In this document: one piece after another, positions 34,680 to 43,672 of the stretch
Numbering within the stretch: the first letter of the stretch is position 1
Layout of the letters: each line of letters begins with the position of its first letter
Assembly: GCF_040270295.1 (NCBI RefSeq)
Contig: NZ_JBELOE010000265.1
From: Catenovulum sediminis
GTDB lineage: Bacteria; Pseudomonadota; Gammaproteobacteria; Enterobacterales; Alteromonadaceae
Direction: 5' to 3' (one strand)
DNA length: 64,000 bases
Position numbers and translations under genes: made by a program
Notes under the pieces: model-generated
The model's database searches: none
What the model was told of the DNA's origin: nothing
The model's input: the letters and a program-made list of their open reading frames with translations, nothing else

Positions 34680-37355
34680 TTAATCGTCCGTTTGATAAAA
34701 GGGTGTGTTGTAATATTGCGCACCAATATCCAACCATTCACTGATTAATCTAAGCTCATCAGCTGTCAAGCGGCCATAATGCGATCCTTCTGGTAAAAAT
34801 AAATCAAAAAAACGCCTGCTATTTTGTGCGCCATTGCTCGACATGACACTGCGCACTGTGACTGTTGTTAATACCGGAATAGGTTGTTCGTCGGCATCTA
34901 AAATCAGCTCTCCTTCTTCATCTACCTCAAAAACAGTATTGCCATTTTCATCTGTGACTTCTATTAATTTATCACGCAAAATACCTTCCAAAACTTCTTG
35001 CTCGTTATCGTTAAAGAACAACTCGCGATAACTTGTTAGATGACGGTTTTGCTGATCAGATATTTGTCCGGTTAATTCTAACTGTGCGGCCGCGACCTGA
35101 GGCAGACCATCTGCATCTGTGGTACTGTGACAAGCAATACAGCTGTTATCCTCAATGACTTCATTGTTTTCTTCATCTATAACTTTGCGATCTAATTGCC
35201 AAATTGCTTGTATATGCTCAACGTAATTAATTTGAATGCGGCAGTATGCTTGCCAGTTGTCAAAACAAAAATAACCGTTGGGAGCTGGAGTCGATAAGTT
35301 ATCGTAACTGAGCGAAATTTCGGGATTAGGCACTGAAATAGCGGGATCGCTCCAGACATCAGTATAGTTTAGGTTAGCACTCGGATAGGCGAGTCCTTGT
35401 AAACGGGCTAATGTTTCAGCCATGGTTTCACCAAATTCGGCCGCTAAATCAGCTTGCGTATTATTAAAAGCGCTGCCCTGTTGTGCAGCGCCCGCGTTAA
35501 TTGAAGGTGCACCAGCAGCCAAACGACCGTGGGGTAAATTACTATTTCTTTCATGACACCCTTTGCATTCAAGCGTTTCGCCACTTTTTACCGACAGCCA
35601 ATGATTATGACGAGGGCTGATTCTTTGTCCGCTGGCATCGACTAAACTAAGGGTAAATGGTGTGTTTGCCGGTACCACGACCTTAACGGAACCGTCAGGT
35701 TGAATGGGTGTATAACCAATAATCTCGCGCATTAATTGATTACTGCTGCGTCCAAAATCTGTGCCCCGTACATTGCGAACTGATCGTGGTGGCATTGGCA
35801 CGCCACGAATCAGTTTTAAAAAGCGCGCGGGTAATTGCTCAGCCGGCGTTTGCATTGGATCACGCAATTCGTCAATGGAGATACCCTCACTGCTTTGACC
35901 ATCTAAATCATACACACTTCGGATATGTAATATGCCTGCATTCAGGCTGGCGGTTTGTGCATCTAATTCAAGACCCACTTGTTTATCAGCAATAAATTCT
36001 GCTGACGGCGCAGATTGCATGACAATTGCTTGCTCAATTAATTTACCAGACTGTCCTTTAACCACCAGCTGTTGCGTGTTTTTTTGCTGATCATATAACC
36101 ACAACTCATAAATAGGTTCGGCAGCTGAAACATTGTCCGCATTCAGCTCGTCAGTTTGCCGGCATGTTTGTACCTTATCGTCGATCTGTACTCTACATAA
36201 ACTTAAACTCATTAAATAACGTGACGAATTATCTCGCAATGCAAAAATGTCCGTCAATTGACCGGATAAATTGATATTTTCGTCAATATCAAAATCAAAC
36301 AGAGTTTCGACAAACAAACGCTGCTGCGCACTGTCGGACACCTCGTCGCCATCTAGTTCAATAAAAGCTTCTGTGTAATTGTCGATATCGATTGTCAGTG
36401 GTAATTTTTGATAACTGGGATTGTTATCCAATGTCAGCATAAAATAAAACTGGCCGCTTGGCAGTTGGCGCATCCTGATAAATTGAATATTGATGTTTTG
36501 TTCATTGAGTGAATACGGGTGTGAGTGCCAGCCATATATAAATTGGTTTTCGCTGCCGTCTGGATTCATTTGATAGAGGTTAATACTGTTATTTCCCCCT
36601 GCGCTGTCCCAGCGTGAATAGAGAATTTTGCCGTTTTGTCGCACCAATGGATAAAAATCATGGCTCATATTAAAACTAATTTGTTTTATATTTTCACCAT
36701 CGGCATCCATCACGTGTAAATTGAGTGTTTGTGAATCCCGCCTTTCGTCTAGCGCCGTGTATTGTGGGCGGCCTTCGTCTAATAAAATGGCTTTGCTTAA
36801 TCTTTGTCGGGTGGATGCAAATATAATACGCCCGTCCGGTAAAAACTGTGGGTGTAGGTCGTGCCCTTGTTCAGCCAGCATATCGCTTTGAATAAGCCGC
36901 CGCAAATCACCCGTATCATGCTGATATAACCAGATATTCCAGCTAGGTTGAGCCTCACCATCTTCGTTGTTAGGCGCTCTAATCGACATCAACAGTTGAT
37001 TGCCATCTGGAGACAAGGATAAGTCTTTAATATCAAAGCGTGGATTAGGGTTTTCTTCTGTTACAAATAAACCTTGGGTGATTTCTTCTTGAGGGGCGAG
37101 CGCTGACGCGCTACTTTTGACAAAAAGTTTTGCGCCGGGGTTGAATATAAATGGATTTCTGGCATTAAATTCAGCTTGTTGAGCTTCGTCTGTTTCACTC
37201 GCCGCTTGGGTAATAATATCCCGCTCTAAAAATACAACAGGAAACTCAACCAACACAGGATCAGTTTCAGAAGAGTTTGTTTTTGTCTCAGATCCACCAC
37301 AGCCAAATAATAAAAATATCAGCGCGAGTCCGCTACCGCGTATAACCGGAATCAT
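34680..37355 (-). CDS. HzsA-like haem-c/beta-propeller lipoprotein
   Basis: 891 residues. Lipobox 'LIFLLFGC' (Cys about 19). PD40/TolB-like propeller repeats (about 85-270: 'LSPDGNQLLMS', 'FLPDGRIIFASTRQ', 'QNGKILYSRW'), then a region like the middle domain of hydrazine synthase alpha (HzsA-like family) with two haem-c motifs, CKGCH (about 597) and CIACH (about 742). It may move electrons at the cell surface or in the periplasm. Hydrazine chemistry is not implied, since the family is broad. First gene of the 14-gene operon. Confidence 0.75.
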   Translation of the reverse strand: MIPVIRGSGLALIFLLFGCGGSETKTNSSETDPVLVEFPVVFLERDIITQAASETDEAQQAEFNARNPFIFNPGAKLFVKSSASALAPQEEITQGLFVTEENPNPRFDIKDLSLSPDGNQLLMSIRAPNNEDGEAQPSWNIWLYQHDTGDLRRLIQSDMLAEQGHDLHPQFLPDGRIIFASTRQRLSKAILLDEGRPQYTALDERRDSQTLNLHVMDADGENIKQISFNMSHDFYPLVRQNGKILYSRWDSAGGNNSINLYQMNPDGSENQFIYGWHSHPYSLNEQNINIQFIRMRQLPSGQFYFMLTLDNNPSYQKLPLTIDIDNYTEAFIELDGDEVSDSAQQRLFVETLFDFDIDENINLSGQLTDIFALRDNSSRYLMSLSLCRVQIDDKVQTCRQTDELNADNVSAAEPIYELWLYDQQKNTQQLVVKGQSGKLIEQAIVMQSAPSAEFIADKQVGLELDAQTASLNAGILHIRSVYDLDGQSSEGISIDELRDPMQTPAEQLPARFLKLIRGVPMPPRSVRNVRGTDFGRSSNQLMREIIGYTPIQPDGSVKVVVPANTPFTLSLVDASGQRISPRHNHWLSVKSGETLECKGCHERNSNLPHGRLAAGAPSINAGAAQQGSAFNNTQADLAAEFGETMAETLARLQGLAYPSANLNYTDVWSDPAISVPNPEISLSYDNLSTPAPNGYFCFDNWQAYCRIQINYVEHIQAIWQLDRKVIDEENNEVIEDNSCIACHSTTDADGLPQVAAAQLELTGQISDQQNRHLTSYRELFFNDNEQEVLEGILRDKLIEVTDENGNTVFEVDEEGELILDADEQPIPVLTTVTVRSVMSSNGAQNSRRFFDLFLPEGSHYGRLTADELRLISEWLDIGAQYYNTPFYQTDD

Positions 37356-37594
37356 GCTAGTCCTTGTCCACTTATAAATAATTGCAGCTTGATTTTAGTC
37401 CGCAATTATCCGTTACTATTGATTAACTTTTAAAAATACTAGTTTATTTAGCCACTATTCACCACTAATTAAAAGGCACTGACGGGTAAAAATTATAAAC
37501 TGATAACTATGTCAAAACTTTCAGACAAAATTTAAGCTACACTTTGTAAGTTAAATTCAAAATGCTTTTAGATAAAAGGCCATGGAGTTGTAGG
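37356..37594. promoter_or_regulatory. Divergent promoter region between the envelope operon and the haem-c/DUF1501 block
   Basis: 239 AT-rich bases between divergent genes. It must hold both promoters, but no convincing -35/-10 pair or operator stands out by eye. Confidence 0.35.
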
Positions 37595-38887
37595 ATGTTG
37601 TTATCCAAAAGTTTGTCGGGCGCGCGCGGACGTTTAAAACCAAGCTATTTAAGCGCTAGGCTTTTAAGCGCTATCAATTGCAGCTTAATGAGTTTAAACA
37701 TTGTAAAAAATTCACTGTGCGTCAGTTTGCTGTTATTTTCCTTTGCTTTTTTTACTACCGCGTCACATGCAGGTTCGCTAGAACAAGCAAAAGTATTACA
37801 TGATCGCCTTGCCGGTGTCCCCGCGGATAGTCTAACACTCAGTCAAATGGCTGAAATGATAGAGAATAACCAAACTATTTCAGCGGCTGAATTAGCGATG
37901 GAAAATACCCATTTTTATAATACAACCCTCAAGTTATTTGCATCTCCCTGGACCAATCTTGAGCAAGATATCTTCGAGCCGTTAAACGATTATTCAGCAA
38001 CCGTTATTGGCATGGTCCGCGATGATATTGATTTTCGTCAGGTGTTGCAGGCCGATATGGTATATATAGGCGATGCAGCATTAGCACTACCAACATACAG
38101 TAATGATAATAATGAACATTACTTAGCGTTGGAAAACGAAGCGGTTGATTTAAAAGACCATTTACGCCAAGTTGCCCAATCCAGTTTAAATGGATTGCCC
38201 AGTGAAGCAACCGCCGGGGTTTTAACCAGCAGAGCAGCCGCTAAAGACTTTTTTTATCTAGGTACAAATCGCGCCATGTTGCGATTTACCCTTATCAATC
38301 ATTTATGTACTGATTTAGAACCACTTAAAGATAATACGCGTCCGGCTGATCGGATTCGACAAGATGTGAGCCGCAGTCCGGGTGGGGATAGTCGCTTGTT
38401 TTTAAATAATTGTGTTGCCTGTCATGCGGGGATGGATCCGCTCGCACAAGCGTTTGCATACTACAATTATCAGTTTGACAGCGAGCAAGATGCAGACGGT
38501 GAATTTGGCCGGATTGTTTACAGCGAAAATCAGGTACAGACTAAATATCATATCAACTCGACAAATTTCCCATTAGGTTATGTTACACCGGATGATAATT
38601 GGGTTAATTATTGGCGGGCCGGAAACAATCAAATTCTCGGCTGGGATCCCGCTCTTTCCGGTTATGGAAAAGGCGCAAAATCGCTTGGCAAAGAACTGGC
38701 AAACAGCGACGCTTTTGCCACATGTCAGGTCAAAAAAGTGTTTACCAATGTCTGCTTAAGAACGCCAGAAACAAGCGCTGATTTGAATCAAATAACAGAA
38801 ACAACGAATAGTTTTAAACAAAATGGCTATCGGCTAAAAGGGGTTTTTGCAGAAGTCGCCAGTTATTGCACGGAGGCTTTCAAATGA
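37595..38887 (+). CDS. Exported protein with one haem-c motif (PSD/DUF1588-like)
   Basis: About 430 residues from the ATG at 37595, which has GGAG seven bases upstream; ATGs at 37562 and 37688 are alternatives, and the last gives the tidiest signal peptide ('SLLLFSFAFFTTASHA'). The middle has 'GTNRAMLRFTLINHLC' and the single haem site 'NNCVACHAGMDPLAQAF' (about residue 271), an arrangement like the PSD-type cytochrome proteins that often travel with DUF1501 proteins. The stop overlaps the next ATG. Confidence 0.65.
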   Translation: MLLSKSLSGARGRLKPSYLSARLLSAINCSLMSLNIVKNSLCVSLLLFSFAFFTTASHAGSLEQAKVLHDRLAGVPADSLTLSQMAEMIENNQTISAAELAMENTHFYNTTLKLFASPWTNLEQDIFEPLNDYSATVIGMVRDDIDFRQVLQADMVYIGDAALALPTYSNDNNEHYLALENEAVDLKDHLRQVAQSSLNGLPSEATAGVLTSRAAAKDFFYLGTNRAMLRFTLINHLCTDLEPLKDNTRPADRIRQDVSRSPGGDSRLFLNNCVACHAGMDPLAQAFAYYNYQFDSEQDADGEFGRIVYSENQVQTKYHINSTNFPLGYVTPDDNWVNYWRAGNNQILGWDPALSGYGKGAKSLGKELANSDAFATCQVKKVFTNVCLRTPETSADLNQITETTNSFKQNGYRLKGVFAEVASYCTEAFK

Positions 38888-41373
38888 TATTTAACACGTT
38901 AAGCCAAACCGTTAAACACAGATCTTTATGGTTAATATTTGCTGCGCTCATTTTATCGGGTTGTGGTGGCTCTGAAGTTGAAAGTAAACCACCGCAGCAA
39001 CAAGATAATGACACAGGCTATAAGGGGCCGCCTCCACAAACCCAAGATGTGCAAGATTTTAAGCTCGCGCTTTGGGACAACATTTCTGGCGAAGACAGAT
39101 GTGGCGCGTGCCATACACCCGATATACAGGCCCCCTATTTTGCGAACCGAGACGATATTAATTTAGCATTTACCGCAACAGGCCCGTTGGTTAATTTAGC
39201 CGAACCGAATAAATCCCGCTTGGTTGAGAAAGTTGCCAGTGGTCATAATTGTTGGTTAAGCAGTGCGCAAGCATGCGGCGAAACCATGACGCAGTGGATT
39301 AAAATTTGGTCTGATGACAGAGTTGAACAAAGCAATACGCTTGAATTAATCGCACCTGAATTAAAAACGGTGGGCAGCAGTAAAAGTTTTCCGCCTGACA
39401 ATACATTGTTTGCCGAACATATCTACCCGTTAACCCGCCAATACTGTGCGACATGTCACAATGAATCCGCGACCCTGGCACAATCTCCATTTTTTGCCAG
39501 CCCGGATGCTCAAAGAGCGTATGACAGTGCTAAAAAGGTCATTAATCTGGATGAACCCGCTTTATCACGGTTAGTGATCCGGCTCGGGCAGGAATTTCAC
39601 AACTGCTGGGATGATTGTCAGCAAAACGCCAATACCATGCAGCAAGCGATCGCGAATTTCAGTGATGCGTTGCAAGTTGAACAATTAAGCCCAGATACTT
39701 TGGCCTCGAAAGCACTCAATTTAACAGACGGATTAGTGGCCGCAAGCGAAGGACGGTTTGAATCGAACCTAATTGCCTTTTATCAATTTAAAACCGGTAG
39801 TGGCAATGTTGCCTTTGATACATCAGGCGTTGCACCGGCGGCCAATTTAAATTTTTCCGGTGATGTAGAATGGCTAGGGGGTTGGGGTATACAACTGAAT
39901 GGCGGGCGCGCGCAAGCCAGTACAGTGACCAGCAAAAAGTTACATGATTTATTGACCTTAACAGGTGAATTTACCATTGAAAGCTGGTTAGTCCCGGGAA
40001 ATGTTGTACAACAAGGCCCTGCCCGCATCATCAGTTATTCGGCTGGCGATCAGGACAGAAATTTTACCCTTGGTCAAACTCAATACAATTATGATTTTTT
40101 ATTGCGCACGCAAGATTCCGACAATAACGGCCAGCCAGCGTTAAGTACCCCCGATGCAGATGAAGTTTTACAAGCCAGTCAACAACACCTTGTAATGCGT
40201 TTTGATCCTGTTAATGGCCGACAAATTTATGTCAATGGCGAGCTAATAGACAATGACCAAGATGACGAAAGGCTAAGCCCACTGGCGAATTGGGATGATA
40301 GTTACGCCTTGATGTTGGGCAATGAGGCATCTGGCAATCACCCATGGCAAGGGAGCATCCGGCTACTGGCTATCTACAACAGGGCGTTGAGCGATGAGCA
40401 AATCTTGCAAAATTATGATGCCGGTGTTGGCGAGCGCTTTTTGCTGCTATTTTCAATTGCTGATTTGATTGATCTAGAAGCGACATATATCGTTTTTGAA
40501 GTCAGTCAGTTTGATAATTATAGTTATTTGTTTGGCGTGCCCAAAATTGTCAATTTAAACGGCGCATCTTTGCCACAAGCTTTGACTATTAAGGGATTGA
40601 GAATAGGCATTAATGGTAAAGAAAGTTTAGTCGGTCAAACCTTTAGTCATTTAAATGTTGAATTAGCAAGTGGTCAGGCGCTTGATCAAATGTATGCTCT
40701 GTCTCCGTTGGGCAGTGTTATCGCAATCGAGAAAGGGGCAATGCAGGATGAATTTTTCTTAACGTTTGAACAAATTGGTGAAAAGCAATTCGTGCGCAGC
40801 GAAAATAGCGTACCCATTGTTGACGAAGTTGGCGGCGAACAAAAATCAGCACAAATCGGCCTGCGCAACTTCGCCGAAATTAATGCCAGTATGAGTACCC
40901 TCACCCAAGTGCCGAGCCATCAAACTCAGGTCGCCACTGTTTACAACCGGGTTAAACGTCAGTTGCCTAGCCTTGAAAATATCGACACTTTTATATCCGC
41001 TCAACAAATGGCCATTACCCAACTAGCCATTGCTTATTGTGACGCTGCACTGGATGATGAAGACATTAAAAATAGCTGGCTACCAGATGTCGATTTTTCA
41101 CAGTCACCTGAAGTGGCGTATTCTGACGAGTTAAAAGATAATTTAATAACACCACTTTTAGCACGTTTTTTACCACTTGAAGCACAAATTCAGCCTGACA
41201 AAAGCACGGTTAAAACAGAACTTTCAGATCTTATTGACCGACTTTCTGCCTGTGGCCGAAACACCAGTGAAAGTAATAATGAAATTAGCCAGTGTGACGC
41301 ACAGCGCACCGCAACCATCGCAAAAGCAAGCTGCACCTCAGTGTTGGCCAGCGCAGTCGTGCTACTACAGTGA
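38884..41373 (+). CDS. Lipoprotein with two cytochrome-c-like modules and a LamG domain
   Basis: About 829 residues from the ATG at 38884 (GGAGG seven bases upstream; ATGA overlap with the previous stop). Lipobox 'LILSGC'. Two similar modules each run from a haem motif (CGACH about 72; CATCH about 188) to His-Asn-Cys-Trp, indicating an internal duplication. A laminin-G/concanavalin-like domain follows (about 285-520: 'LIAFYQFKTGSGNVAFDTSG', 'IYVNGELIDND', 'LLAIYNRALSDEQI'). LamG domains often bind glycans or other cell-surface ligands. Confidence 0.75.
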   Translation: MIFNTLSQTVKHRSLWLIFAALILSGCGGSEVESKPPQQQDNDTGYKGPPPQTQDVQDFKLALWDNISGEDRCGACHTPDIQAPYFANRDDINLAFTATGPLVNLAEPNKSRLVEKVASGHNCWLSSAQACGETMTQWIKIWSDDRVEQSNTLELIAPELKTVGSSKSFPPDNTLFAEHIYPLTRQYCATCHNESATLAQSPFFASPDAQRAYDSAKKVINLDEPALSRLVIRLGQEFHNCWDDCQQNANTMQQAIANFSDALQVEQLSPDTLASKALNLTDGLVAASEGRFESNLIAFYQFKTGSGNVAFDTSGVAPAANLNFSGDVEWLGGWGIQLNGGRAQASTVTSKKLHDLLTLTGEFTIESWLVPGNVVQQGPARIISYSAGDQDRNFTLGQTQYNYDFLLRTQDSDNNGQPALSTPDADEVLQASQQHLVMRFDPVNGRQIYVNGELIDNDQDDERLSPLANWDDSYALMLGNEASGNHPWQGSIRLLAIYNRALSDEQILQNYDAGVGERFLLLFSIADLIDLEATYIVFEVSQFDNYSYLFGVPKIVNLNGASLPQALTIKGLRIGINGKESLVGQTFSHLNVELASGQALDQMYALSPLGSVIAIEKGAMQDEFFLTFEQIGEKQFVRSENSVPIVDEVGGEQKSAQIGLRNFAEINASMSTLTQVPSHQTQVATVYNRVKRQLPSLENIDTFISAQQMAITQLAIAYCDAALDDEDIKNSWLPDVDFSQSPEVAYSDELKDNLITPLLARFLPLEAQIQPDKSTVKTELSDLIDRLSACGRNTSESNNEISQCDAQRTATIAKASCTSVLASAVVLLQ

Positions 41374-41387
41374 GGTAAGGATTAACC

Positions 41388-42941
41388 ATGAAAAATAGAA
41401 AATTCTATCAACCCGATAGCCCAATTTTACACTCAGATCATAGTAAACCCATTTCTAGACGAGAATTTATTTCGGCGGGTTTAATGGCGGGCGCGCATGT
41501 TGTCGGTGGTATCTCTGCACTGAGTTTATTCGCTAATCCACGCCAAGCACAAGCTGCATTATCCAGTGATTTACAGACGCTTAGAGAACAATGTGGCATC
41601 AATGTACAAGGGGCCGGCAAAATACCTTTTATCGCTTTTGATTTAGCCGGTGGTGCGAATATCGCAGGCTCGAATGTATTAGTCGGTGGTTTAGGTGGCC
41701 AGCAAGATTTTTTATCCTCTGCTGGTTACAGCAAATTAGGCTTGCCCGGTGATATGATACCCTCGCAAAATTTAGTTAATACTGACTTAGGGTTAGCTTT
41801 TCATGCCGATTCTGCATTTTTACGCGGCATCTTAGAACGGGTACAAACCGATACGGCTGCCAATATCAATGGCGCTGTTATTGCTAACCGTTCAGATAAT
41901 GACACTGCAAATAACCCACACAACCCAATGTATGCAATCGCCCGCAGCGGCGCTGAAGGTTCGTTGATGCCGTTGATTGGTTCACGAAATACTGATTCCG
42001 GTGCAAATTCGATGGCGCCGCTGAATTTTATCGATTTAAGCAAACGACCAACAAAAATTGATCGGCCTAGTGATGTGACTGGACTGGTTGATGTTGGCGA
42101 TTTATTCGGTTTATTAGAGCAAAAAGATGCTGTTGCTGTGATGGAAAGTATCCAACGTATTAGCGATCAAAAACTCAGTAAAATCAACACAGGTATTAGC
42201 AGAGATGAAGTTATTAAAGATTTAGTACGTTGTGGTTATGTAAAAAGTGCAGATTTAGCAGATCGTTTTGGTGATCCGGCTAGTTTAGATCCAGCGGCTG
42301 ATCCGGATATCGTTGGCGCAAATGGTATTTTTAGCAGCGATGAATTTTTAAATGACAGAGAATTTCAAAAAACTGCATCTGTCATGAAGCTGGTCATTAA
42401 TGGCTATGCTGGCGCTGGGACCATTACGATGGGCGGATTTGACTATCATACCGGCGAACGTGCAACCGGCGAACTGCGGGATCTACGCGCGGGACGCTGT
42501 ATGGGGGCTTGTTTAGAGTACGCCGCCAGAATGAACCAGCCGTTAATGCTATATGTATACAGTGATGGCTCAGTGGCCAGTAACGGACGTATTGATGATT
42601 CAGAGTTTGGCCGGGGTAAAAGTGAATGGACGGGTGATAACTCGTCAACAGGTGCGGCATTTTTTCTGGTTTATAATCCGACAGGACGGCCTGTTCTGAT
42701 CGGTGATACTGAAGAGCAGCAAGCCAGAAGTCAGCAAATTGGATTTATGCGCGCCGATGCCTCGGTTGAAACAACCTCTTCACCGGCGGCTAATAACGTA
42801 AACTTGCTGGTTCAAACCGTGCTGCTCAATTACATGGCTTTGCATGGCGAACAAAGTGAGTTTTCTAACCGAGTACCTGAGCAAGGTTTAGGCAGCAGTG
42901 CGATGTTAGATTCCCTCACGGCATTTAGGCCATTGGTTTGA
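41388..42941 (+). CDS. Tat-exported DUF1501-like protein
   Basis: 517 residues. A twin-arginine signal ('SRREFISAGLMAGAHVVGG', about 23-41) with an Ala-x-Ala site near 55. The C-terminal half has 'GGFDYHTG' and 'DDSEFGRGKSEWTGDNSS', resembling the DUF1501 (alkaline-phosphatase-like fold) motifs. Relatives are often labelled 'general secretion pathway protein GspF', which does not fit this sequence. AAGGA lies seven bases before the ATG, 14 bases after the LamG gene, so the three genes form one operon. Confidence 0.7.
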   Translation: MKNRKFYQPDSPILHSDHSKPISRREFISAGLMAGAHVVGGISALSLFANPRQAQAALSSDLQTLREQCGINVQGAGKIPFIAFDLAGGANIAGSNVLVGGLGGQQDFLSSAGYSKLGLPGDMIPSQNLVNTDLGLAFHADSAFLRGILERVQTDTAANINGAVIANRSDNDTANNPHNPMYAIARSGAEGSLMPLIGSRNTDSGANSMAPLNFIDLSKRPTKIDRPSDVTGLVDVGDLFGLLEQKDAVAVMESIQRISDQKLSKINTGISRDEVIKDLVRCGYVKSADLADRFGDPASLDPAADPDIVGANGIFSSDEFLNDREFQKTASVMKLVINGYAGAGTITMGGFDYHTGERATGELRDLRAGRCMGACLEYAARMNQPLMLYVYSDGSVASNGRIDDSEFGRGKSEWTGDNSSTGAAFFLVYNPTGRPVLIGDTEEQQARSQQIGFMRADASVETTSSPAANNVNLLVQTVLLNYMALHGEQSEFSNRVPEQGLGSSAMLDSLTAFRPLV

Positions 42942-42943
42942 GC

Positions 42944-42973
42944 AAAGCCTGCAAAAAGTTTGATTCAGGCTTT
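42944..42973. terminator. Inverted repeat between convergent genes
   Basis: AAAGCCTG and CAGGCTTT form an 8-base stem with a 14-base loop between the DUF1501-like and regulator stops. No T-run follows, so termination strength is doubtful. Confidence 0.4.
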
Positions 42974-43024
42974 AAATAGAAACCACTAATTCAATTAAAC
43001 TGTTGTTTAATTCTGTTTTTACAT

Positions 43025-43672
43025 TCACTTTATAAGTCCGTCGCGCAGGGCTTTCGCAACAGCGCCAGATTGTGATTGTACTTGCAGTTTGGCATAAATG
43101 CGGCCTAAGTAAGTTGAAACCGTACTTTGAGAGATATGCAAACTACGCGATATTTCTTTTACCCCCTGCCCTAACGAAAGCTTTTCAAGCACCTCAATTT
43201 CTCGAGCGGCCAGTTTCACTTTTGTTTTAGCACTATGCTTTTGCATGTTTTGTAAAACAATTTTAGCAATCTCAGGGCTTAATGCAGAACCGCCTTGAAT
43301 AACATCATCAATCCCTTTTAATATTTCTGCCCCACTTGCCGATTTAAGTAAATAACCAGACGCACCCGCTTCTAACGCTTGTAATACTTTGCCTTTTTCA
43401 CTAAAGACAGTCAGGACAATAACAATGATTTCCGGTTTAAATTGGTAAAGTTTTGTTATGCCTTCAACCCCACCCATTCTTGGCAGACCCAAATCCATTA
43501 ACACTAAATCCGGTGGTGTTTGCTTTTCAAGAGCGTCAAAAAATTCAATACAAGAAGGGAAATCCTGACAGTTTTGAATATTTTCAGCTTTGTTTAAAAC
43601 ACGGGCCAATGTACGTCGATAATTAGAGTCATCTTCGACAATCCATATATTAATCATTTTTGCGTTACTCAT
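43025..43672 (-). CDS. NarL/LuxR-type response regulator
   Basis: 215 residues from the ATG at 43672, which overlaps the kinase stop by eight bases. Receiver domain (about 6-120) with the Asp-Asp pair, phospho-Asp in 'LVLMDLGLPRMGG', Thr in 'VLTVFS' and Lys in 'YLLKSAS'. C-terminal LuxR helix-turn-helix (about 150-210: 'LAAREIEVLEKLSLGQGVKEI'). Partner of the kinase directly upstream. Confidence 0.92.
   Translation of the reverse strand: MSNAKMINIWIVEDDSNYRRTLARVLNKAENIQNCQDFPSCIEFFDALEKQTPPDLVLMDLGLPRMGGVEGITKLYQFKPEIIVIVLTVFSEKGKVLQALEAGASGYLLKSASGAEILKGIDDVIQGGSALSPEIAKIVLQNMQKHSAKTKVKLAAREIEVLEKLSLGQGVKEISRSLHISQSTVSTYLGRIYAKLQVQSQSGAVAKALRDGLIK

Noticed and set aside
34680..37355. Hydrazine synthase subunit
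   Set aside because: Only the HzsA-like domain and haem motifs are shared. The partner subunits are absent and the host is not an anammox organism.
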